A DNA stretch of 64,000 nt from the NCBI RefSeq assembly GCF_029855125.1, contig NZ_CP123229.1:1054001-1118000 (forward strand), given 5' to 3'. The position numbers and the translations under genes are program-made. How positions within the stretch are numbered: the first letter of the stretch is position 1; each line of letters opens with the position of its first letter. The stretch comes from Methylocapsa sp. D3K7 (GTDB lineage: Bacteria > Pseudomonadota > Alphaproteobacteria > Rhizobiales > Beijerinckiaceae). The notes under the pieces were generated by a model. The model was given only the letters and a program-made list of their open reading frames with translations, searched no databases and was not told the DNA's origin. Positions 57,184-64,000 of this stretch are shown here, piece by piece.

Positions 57184-57447
57184 TCAGTCCGGGACATTGG
57201 TGATAGCAAGAATGCCCGGTTCATCGCTATCATCCGGCAGCATCGAAGCCTCCGCCACACTTGAAGCAGTTAGTGCGCTTCGTCGACGTGATACATCAAA
57301 TCCCTTTTCGTCCCAAAGGATGAAGCCATGCGAGACAAGAGTCTCGCTAGCTTCGTCCTCGACATTCACAGATTGGTCTTCTCCTATCTCAATGGCAGTA
57401 CCCGCGAACGATACCGCACGGCATCCGTCAGGAATCCGTAGTTTCAT
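57184..57447 (-). CDS. small phage protein of unknown function
   Basis: 87 residues, acidic, between capsid and connector genes. KLRIPDGCRAVSFAGTAIEI suggests a small beta domain, perhaps a head decoration or joining protein. Its neighbour gaps 56953-57183 and 57448-57587 show nothing. Confidence 0.5.
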   Translation of the reverse strand: MKLRIPDGCRAVSFAGTAIEIGEDQSVNVEDEASETLVSHGFILWDEKGFDVSRRRSALTASSVAEASMLPDDSDEPGILAITNVPD

Positions 57448-57587
57448 GCAAAGGTCCTTATCTAGAGCGCCTAAAGAAACATGTTTTGCGCAGTGAATTA
57501 TCTTAACAAACGCGTGGCATTACCATCGAAGTGGCTTCGCTCCGATGTAGATGGAATGTCAAAATGAAAGGGAGTTAGAAGGACCTA

Positions 57588-59116
57588 TCACCCGTTACCA
57601 ATATTTGTGATTAAGGCTAGGGATGGCGGGAAGTAATTTTGTAATACTTCATCAGCGTACACCCCGTATTCATATTTACGCGTACGAAGCGGCCACTCGA
57701 TTTGATAATAATCTTGCCGCGTCCGAATTTGGACGACATTGCCGACGCCGGCGAGCGGATAAGGCAATATCTTAGTGGTCATAAGAATTGTTCCAGCGGG
57801 CATGTTTGGATGCACCCTAATATCGACCACGCTGCCGCCCTGCATCGAGAACCTGTTAAGATAAGTGCGGACCATGATGCCGCCGCCCATAAGATCCTGC
57901 GCTGTTTCGAAGACAAACCGCTGCGCGGCGATTTGCGATCCCGCGAGGATCTTTCTCGATATGTTCAATGCCTCCTGGGAATTGACCCACATCGTATCGG
58001 GAGAAAGACGGTAATTATCCCACATCGATTTTAGAACTGTATCGATCTCAATTTTTCCGCCCGCGCCGTCGGAGGTCAGTGGTGTACCCGTCCCGGCGTT
58101 CCCTGTAGCCATCGTGTAAACATACGAGCCTGAGCCTGGAATGAGCGCCTGATAAATTAGGCCATCGAAAGCAAGCGCGTTCGTAGAGTTGTCAACATAA
58201 ACGTTATTGACCTGAAGCGAAGTAGCAAGCTGAGATCCGGTTGCTGTAGCGGTGATTACCAACGAATTTATCGTCGTTATCGCTCCGAGTTTTTCAGAAC
58301 CCGTCACGCCCAGAACCAGGCATAACCCAGCGCGCCGATCACTGGAGTAACACTTGCACTGATGGAACCAGTCGTACCCGTGGTGGCTACGGTTGCGTTG
58401 GCGCTAGGTCTTGCCAAGCCGCCTCCAAATGTATCGGACGATAAATCAGCATTTTGGCGAACGATTTGTCCTTGCACGCCACCTGCGACGCTACCATTCA
58501 TCAGCCCGTCAAGCGTCATTGCGACGCAAATAATAGACCAAGTCTGCGCCGCTAAAGTGCCTCCCGTGGTCAAAGCGGCGAGCGTCGGCGTCGGTGTTGC
58601 GCCGAGCGGCACCGATGTACAGCCGCCGAGGATCATCGCTTCCTCCCCGAGCATAAGCGCCTCAAGTCCGGTTTTCGCACCGATTGCTCGGACATCATCG
58701 AATTCTTGGCCCGCATATTGAGCCTCGAAATCAACGCTCGTCTCTACACCAATACCTTTGTAGCTAGCAGTATAGTCCTGAGTTTTGACCGCCATGACGC
58801 CGCCTCGATTGGCCGATGACACCCCAAAGCGCAAACCCGTCGTATTAATTGCGGTTATTGCCCGCCACGCGGCCTGGATTCCGCCTTTCCCAGAAACACG
58901 CGGGATCATGTTTCGCAATGGAGTTAAAACGGGATAGAGGAATTTGGCTCCAAGTTCTAAGTCATAGAATGTAAGCCCGGAGGTCGCACTTGGGTTTTGC
59001 GAAAACGTGCTTTTTTCGAGCCCCAATAGGCTATTAAATCGGGGATCGCCAAGCGGCTTCTGCTGCGTAGTTTTAAGTCTTTCCAGAATTTCCTGAGCAT
59101 CAGTCTGTATGGTCAT
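57588..59116 (-). pseudogene. major capsid protein gene split by a one-base deletion
   Basis: The 5' frame (59116-58304, 270 codons) covers FYDLELGAKFLYPVLTPLRN and AVKTQDYTASYKGIGVETSV and ends GALGYAWFWA then stop. The 3' frame (58307-57588, 239 codons) continues TGSEKLGAITTINSLVITAT, HPNMPAGTILMTTKILPYPL and YEYGVYADEVLQNYFPPSLA. With one more G in the GGG at the junction the protein would read WFWGVTGSEK and be one capsid-type protein of about 510 residues. The two frames overlap by ATGA, so two pieces could be translated. Identified as capsid by size and place between protease and connector. Confidence 0.7.
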
Positions 59117-59304
59117 GTCTTGCTCCTATCCGCATCTGCATTTGATGGAATTATCGTGGATCACACTTTTTTTGGAATTCACGTCGCCGCGATCCGCATT
59201 TACTCTATTCGGGAAATGCTGGTATCAAAGCCAACGCGAAGCTGCCGTCGGCTCTTGACTAAGGTTCGCCTAGCTGTGCCTAATTAGGCATCCAAAAGGA
59301 ACCG

Positions 59305-60393
59305 CTAGCGCAATGGCGGGCGGCCATTTCGTTGCGCTAATTTAATGGCAAGTACGGACAGAGCATCCGGATTTGAAAGTAGCTTTTCGTTACCAGAAGA
59401 AGATTCATCTCCGACATCATCCGCTTTAGAGATGACCCGCGGCTGACCTAAGAATGGCAAAGGGAAAGGTTGCTCTTCAATGTTCTTAAGACGGCACAGT
59501 ACATCTGCCAGAGTATCCGCAAGCAAATCGAACCGTTTTTCTATTCCTCTTTGAGATTGCGTCGTGCAGATGGCTCCAAGATTTTCGGATGAGTCACGCA
59601 AGTGTTGCATTTTCGCTTGGTCTGCTTCCTCGCCCCCAGGACCGCGTTTTATCGTACTCACCGATTTTAGTGAGGCCGATTTTGGAGGCGCGTCAAACAT
59701 TGTTAGAGAGGCTTGCAGATCGGTCTCTTCGCCCACCATAGTCCTTAGGATGGCTAAAGTACGCGCAAAAAGCTGCCGGGTATCTGCAGCTTTGCCTGTA
59801 TCATCTGGCGGGATCATTTCCCCCAATTCCTGGTCATCTCGCAACCAGTTCAACTCCTCGATAAGTTTCTTAAGACGTGCAGTTTCTTCAAATCCTTTTC
59901 CAAAACTTCGCTTCTCGATTGTTCCATCTGTCTTGATCATTTCAAATGTGGCTTCCGGCAAACATGGCAAATCAACGAGTGAGATCTCGCTCGGCGCAGC
60001 CGTGTAGCGGTTACGACCCTCCGTATCTTGCCAACGCCGTTCGTAAACTCCGCCTTGTGAAAACCCCGTGTAAACACCTTCCTGAACCTTTAGCCATTCG
60101 ACGTCGTCAACCACCTTTGCGCAAATTTCAACTTTTTTTTCTGCATCATTAAATGTGATTTTGGTAACTTTTCCAGCTGCTACATTCCCGTGCATTGCAC
60201 GGAGGTTACCAAATGACTTGCCACCAGTAGCTTTCGCAATTTCTTGCGACCATTTTTCATAAAGAGGTTTGGTCGATGCGTAATCACATATCTCTCCTGC
60301 CCGGTCCTCCATCTCGGCTGTTGCGACGCCATACACTAGGCGGCGCGTTCCGTCGACCTTCACTATCGGGATAAACATACGCAGCGCGGACAT
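59305..60393 (-). CDS. XkdF-like prohead protease/scaffold protein
   Basis: 362 residues. The N-terminal domain (RRLVYGVATAEMEDRAGEIC, NLRAMHGNVAAGKVTKITFN, EGVYTGFSQGGVYERRW, EISLVDLPCLPEA) matches the XkdF/phage prohead protease type, with His in MHGN and Ser in TGFSQGG as candidate catalytic residues. The C-terminal 170 residues are charged and helical, like a scaffold. Confidence 0.75.
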   Translation of the reverse strand: MSALRMFIPIVKVDGTRRLVYGVATAEMEDRAGEICDYASTKPLYEKWSQEIAKATGGKSFGNLRAMHGNVAAGKVTKITFNDAEKKVEICAKVVDDVEWLKVQEGVYTGFSQGGVYERRWQDTEGRNRYTAAPSEISLVDLPCLPEATFEMIKTDGTIEKRSFGKGFEETARLKKLIEELNWLRDDQELGEMIPPDDTGKAADTRQLFARTLAILRTMVGEETDLQASLTMFDAPPKSASLKSVSTIKRGPGGEEADQAKMQHLRDSSENLGAICTTQSQRGIEKRFDLLADTLADVLCRLKNIEEQPFPLPFLGQPRVISKADDVGDESSSGNEKLLSNPDALSVLAIKLAQRNGRPPLR

Positions 60394-60522
60394 GAATGCT
60401 CCTCACGTTTAAAAACATGAATGATCTGAAGCGGCCGATGTCTTGCATCATAATCCAAATGCAAATTTCTTCGGTTCATCAACCCAAGCCGATGGTTAGA
60501 CAACCGCAGTCGCAGCAGTCCA

Positions 60523-61878
60523 TCATACAGGCAGAGGAACAAATCCCGTGTTGGTTAAGGTCATTGGCCTACTTGCTGAAGCGTTAGCCAGCGGCTCCCG
60601 GCCAAGCACGGCGCGGGCTTCATTAATGGTCAAAATACCTTTTGACGTGTAACCTGAAAGGACCGCCTCTTGCGCGATGGGATCGGTTTCGTGCCCTGTA
60701 CTCCAGACGAATTGGAGATCCGGGGAATTGAATTCACTAGACAGGATATCGTCGACGAGCGCCTTCGCCCAGGCGAGTATAGGAGAGAGACCTTCTTCTT
60801 CAGCAAGCTCTTTCTGGGTCTCAGCTGTTGCCCGATTGACCGTTTGCATCAAAGTTTGCGAAGAGATCGAAAATGCAAAGCAGATAATACGAGCGAGCCA
60901 TTCGTCAAACGGCCCCTTCAGCTCTGGTTCCTTCGTTTGGATAAAAGTCTTCGCGACTCCTCCTGGAATGAACTTCGCACGCCTACGACGGCCGAGATCA
61001 CCCTCGAAATAGGCGTCCCAGTATTTCTGATAAGTGGCGATTTGATCTGGTGCCCAACTTTCCGGCACACCAATCAAACTGTCGGGAATATTGCCTTCGG
61101 AGAAATACTCGAGAAGATACAATTGCCGGCGTAAGGCTATATTCACCGTTGTCATAACCTGCTCCACGGGGCTCATACCGTAGACCCGATTGACACGAAG
61201 ATTTCGGGGTCTGTAGATCAGGTCCCGCACGGAATAATTGATCGCCGGATATCCTTTCAGAATCTGCTGATAAGCTGCTGGGTAAATAATTTTGCCTTTG
61301 TCGAAATACGGTTGCGGGGGACGTCCCCATGCGTCGATCACTGGTTTGATTGTCGTACCATCAAGCGGCAAAAGAGACCTAAGATGTCCACTGCGGTCCC
61401 GGCTCACATATAATGCCGGAGCATCGGTGACAAGAACTTCTTCGAGCAAGATGCGCAACCAATCGGAAAAGCAATGGATGCCATCCGGGCGAGCGAAGAA
61501 TCTCCGAATTTCTTCGATTCTTTCCACGTCGCTTGTTGAGCGCGACGATGAATCGCGCCTTGAAATACTCCACGACTGGCGCGAGACTTGATCCTTACGC
61601 GTTTCGATGACAAGCCGCAAAAGATCGTAGCCATCCGCAAGCGAGCGCAAAGTCGAAAAGGTAACCCGTTCAAACGGACGCGATAGCGTCGACAGATTAT
61701 ATCCTGCCGGATAATCCCATTGCCGCCCAGCAACCTCCGGAGGGGCAAGTGGCGTGATAGGCTCCAGCGGCCCGAACCAATTTGCTTCGTCCTTTCCAGC
61801 TTCGGTTCTCGCGAAGCTGACGTTGACTTCGTAGGGATCTAACGGCCAGCTCCGTTGCCCTTTGCTACGTTCGGCCAT
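60523..61878 (-). CDS. phage portal protein
   Basis: 451 residues, forms the dodecameric DNA portal of the head. LRLVIETRKDQVSRQSWSIS, LLPLDGTTIKPVIDAWGRPP, LIYRPRNLRVNRVYGMSPVE and the C-terminal SKGILTINEARAVLGREPL are standard portal segments. Full length. Confidence 0.88.
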   Translation of the reverse strand: MAERSKGQRSWPLDPYEVNVSFARTEAGKDEANWFGPLEPITPLAPPEVAGRQWDYPAGYNLSTLSRPFERVTFSTLRSLADGYDLLRLVIETRKDQVSRQSWSISRRDSSSRSTSDVERIEEIRRFFARPDGIHCFSDWLRILLEEVLVTDAPALYVSRDRSGHLRSLLPLDGTTIKPVIDAWGRPPQPYFDKGKIIYPAAYQQILKGYPAINYSVRDLIYRPRNLRVNRVYGMSPVEQVMTTVNIALRRQLYLLEYFSEGNIPDSLIGVPESWAPDQIATYQKYWDAYFEGDLGRRRRAKFIPGGVAKTFIQTKEPELKGPFDEWLARIICFAFSISSQTLMQTVNRATAETQKELAEEEGLSPILAWAKALVDDILSSEFNSPDLQFVWSTGHETDPIAQEAVLSGYTSKGILTINEARAVLGREPLANASASRPMTLTNTGFVPLPV

Positions 61879-61962
61879 ACTGATTCCCTCTTATATTTGA
61901 GTTTCTGCAGAGTGCGTTATTGACGCCCAAGATACGTAATAGTCAGTTATCTTTTGGCAGCA

Positions 61963-62794
61963 CTACCCGGCGCCGGTAGCTTCCGCTTCGCGCCGATAGA
62001 ATTCAATAATTCCCGTCCCATCATCGCGGCCGAAAAGATGAGTTAGCGCCCAGACCGCGGCGTCGGCATGGTCGGGACTTCCTCCGCCAGTGAAGCCAGC
62101 ACCGGAAAAAGCACAAAGCTGATCTTCAAGCTTGCCAAACCTTCCGGCGTGATGAACTTGACCCTGTGCGTAGCGCACAGAAATCGGTTCGGCTCGGACC
62201 GCCTTGCCGCGGCTGGCCGTCACAAGCCGTACCGGCACGTTCCTGTCGGCGGCATGAATAGTGGCGCGTACCATTTCACCACCAAAGTTGCTTTCTGCAA
62301 CGATGCAATCGGCGCTATACTCGTGGAAGGCGGTAACCGCTCGCCTCCCCCATCCCAATGGCGTATCCCGGCAAGACAGATCCGCAAGTATGTAACAATC
62401 TCCATCAAATCCTCTCGCGGCGACGACGATTCCTATTTCGTCGGCGCCCAAATCATCTCTCCCAGCTGCACCGGAAGGATCAAGTGCGACGACCACAGCC
62501 GCGCGTTTTTCTGTTGGAATATCTTCGATTTTACAACGATATGATTCAATTATCTCATAGTTCCACAGAGCATCATCGACTTCATCAACGTAGACGCCTT
62601 CGTAAAATCGTTTGCGCTGCTTCTCCGGAAGATTCTCAAGGCTTTCCAGAAATTCTTTGGAGAGATTTGCTTCGTTGTCCGGAGGATTCAGGAATGCACG
62701 CTTATAGTTCTCCGGGTCCTTCAACATCTGCATAGAAACTGGATCACGTTTTTCACCAAAGAGAACGTTGGTCCAATGCAACTTACCAGACGGG
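61963..62794 (-). pseudogene. terminase large subunit, C-terminal nuclease part
   Basis: The frame is open from the IS3 boundary at 62794 to the stop at 61963. VVALDPSGAAGRDDLGADEI and CIVAESNFGGEMVRATIHAA hold the acidic residues of the RNaseH-like packaging nuclease, and GGSPDHADAAVWALTHLF the final Asp region. The N-terminal ATPase with Walker motifs is missing, cut off by the IS3 element. Not functional for packaging. Confidence 0.85.
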
Positions 62795-62879
62795 TGTCCG
62801 GCGTCAGCACCTGTGAGACAGATTTAGCGGGTTGAATAACGGAGGATTTCTGGCTCATCGTAACCATCGAGGAGTGGAG

Positions 62880-63254
62880 ATGAGCCAGAAATCCGGAACT
62901 GCCAAGTCGTCCTCCGAGCGGATCGTGAAGGACATTCGCCGAGCAACGCGCAAGCAATATTCGGCGGAGGAGAAGATCCGCATCGTGCTGGACGGCCTGC
63001 GCGGCGAGCATAGCATCGCGGAACTCTGCCGGCGCGAGGGCATCGCCGAGAGCCTGTATTACACCTGGTCGAAGGAGTTCCTGGAGGCTGGCAAGCGGCG
63101 CTTGGCGGGCGACACGGCGCGTGCGGCGACCAGCGGCGAGGTCAAGGACCTGCGCCGGGAAGCTCAGGCACTGAAGGAGGTCGTCGCCGAGCAGGCGCTG
63201 GAATTGCGCCTGCTCAAAAAAAGCATGATCGCGGATGGGGAAAGCGAGGAATGA
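62880..63254 (+). CDS. IS3-family OrfA, right copy
   Basis: 124 residues, same sequence as the left-copy OrfA, starting at ATG 62880 after GGAG. A7G at about 63208-63216 is the expected -1 slippery site. Confidence 0.92.
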   Translation: MSQKSGTAKSSSERIVKDIRRATRKQYSAEEKIRIVLDGLRGEHSIAELCRREGIAESLYYTWSKEFLEAGKRRLAGDTARAATSGEVKDLRREAQALKEVVAEQALELRLLKKSMIADGESEE

Positions 63255-64000
63255 GATATCCGGCTTCCGAGAAACTGGAGATCATCCGGCTGGTCGAGCA
63301 ATCCCATCTGCCGGCGCGCCGGACGCTGGAGAAACTCGGCGTCTCTCGCGCCACCTTTTATCGATGGTGCGACCTTTGCCAGACTGGCGGGCCAGAGGCC
63401 CTGGAAGACCGATCTCCCAGGCCCGACCGCGTCTGGAACCGAATTCCTGACAATGTGCGGGGCCAGATCGTGCAACTGGCCCTGGACGAGCCGGAGCTGT
63501 CGCCACGGGAACTGGCGACACGCTTCACCGACACAAAAAGCTATTTTGTTTCGGAAGCTTCGGTTTATCGCCTGCTGAAGGAGCACGACCTAATCGCCAG
63601 TCCCGCCTACATCGTCATGAAGGCCGCCGATGAGTTCAAGGACAAGACGACGGCGCCCAACCAGCTCTGGCAGACCGACTTCACTTATCTCAAGGTGATT
63701 GGTTGGGGTTGGTTCTACCTCAGCACGATATTGGACGACTTCTCGCGCTACATCATCGCCTGGAAGCTCTGTACGACGATGAAGGTCGGGGACGTCACGG
63801 AAACACTCGACCTGGCGTTGCAAGCCGCGGGGCTTGATCACGCCAAGGTCGTCCATCGTCCGCGATTGCTCTCGGACAATGGCCCTTCCTACATCTCGGC
63901 CAATCTGGCCGAATGGCTGGACAAACGCAACATGGATCACGTGCGCGGCGCGCCCTGCCACCCGCAAACACAGGGCAAAATCGAGCGCTGGCATCAGACG
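63251..64000 (+). CDS. IS3-family transposase OrfB, right copy, partial
   Basis: The first 250 codons are present; the frame is open to the window end. It matches the left copy through the second catalytic Asp and up to HPQTQGKIERWHQT. ATGA overlap with orfA. Confidence 0.93.
   Translation, partial: MRYPASEKLEIIRLVEQSHLPARRTLEKLGVSRATFYRWCDLCQTGGPEALEDRSPRPDRVWNRIPDNVRGQIVQLALDEPELSPRELATRFTDTKSYFVSEASVYRLLKEHDLIASPAYIVMKAADEFKDKTTAPNQLWQTDFTYLKVIGWGWFYLSTILDDFSRYIIAWKLCTTMKVGDVTETLDLALQAAGLDHAKVVHRPRLLSDNGPSYISANLAEWLDKRNMDHVRGAPCHPQTQGKIERWHQT

Larger units (their letters stand above)
62795..64000 (+). mobile_element. IS3-family element, right copy (runs off the window)
   Basis: It begins TGTCCGGCGTCAG at 62795 and is identical in its encoded OrfA and visible OrfB to the left copy, in opposite orientation. 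1206 of about 1511 bp are inside the window. With the left copy it encloses the phage remnant, both copies reading outward. Confidence 0.9.

Noticed and set aside
48603..62794. Active prophage or gene transfer agent
   Set aside because: Terminase, capsid and tail tip genes are broken, and integrase, regulatory and lysis genes are absent.

Overview
The window looks like a chromosome segment of an alphaproteobacterium of the order Hyphomicrobiales (Rhizobiales), possibly close to Beijerinckiaceae or Methylocystaceae. The reasons are an alphaproteobacterial FtsZ with a long linker and a conserved C-terminal tail, the gene order ffh-rpsP-rimM-trmD, a tRNA-His with A73, a PdhS/PleC/DivJ-like kinase and the style of the S24 repressor. 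The genus is an inference; I could not run a search.

Layout. 1-4153 holds a gene tail, a heme-c-motif adenylate cyclase and a small phage-like regulatory island: a CI/LexA-type S24 repressor, two divergent genes and one co-directional gene. Four GGTA-N4-TACC operators lie in the island's promoters. 4176-27799 is the division and cell wall (dcw) cluster on the minus strand, transcribed mraZ-rsmH-ftsL-ftsI-murE-murF-mraY-murD-ftsW-murG-murC-murB-ddl-ftsQ-ftsA-ftsZ, with a MraZ-box promoter at its head. Between murB and ddl sits a 4.7 kb insertion (9180-13926). It contains a parS-like palindrome, dispersed palindromic repeats, a DNA methyltransferase whose middle is replaced by two HEPN-like genes, and an 718-residue protein that joins a peptidase, a peptidoglycan-binding domain, holin-like membrane segments and a GH108 muramidase.

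27843-43185 is mostly housekeeping: a PAS histidine kinase, tRNA-His, envelope proteins, mtnA, the ffh-rpsP-rimM-trmD translation and secretion block, a TPR/O-GlcNAc-transferase-like protein fused to a methyltransferase, purE-purK, rpsU and a TPR lipoprotein.

43283-64000 is accessory DNA. 43283-48602 is a nest of insertion sequences: an IS701-type element, an IS5-type transposase split by two tandem IS630 elements, and an IS3 element. 48603-62794 is a decayed siphophage-type head and tail module, read on the minus strand in the order terminase, portal, XkdF-like, capsid, connector, gp10-like, tail completion, tail tube, chaperones, tape measure, TIM-barrel/DUF2460 tail protein. It is bounded by two inverted copies of the same IS3 element that truncate the terminase and the tail protein. 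An IS5-type element also interrupts the tail gene, and a one-base deletion splits the capsid gene. No integrase, replication or lysis gene is present, so this is a remnant.

The strongest candidates for new biology are the single-polypeptide lysis protein inside the wall-synthesis cluster, the HEPN pair embedded in a broken methyltransferase, and the S24 repressor regulon with its four operators.
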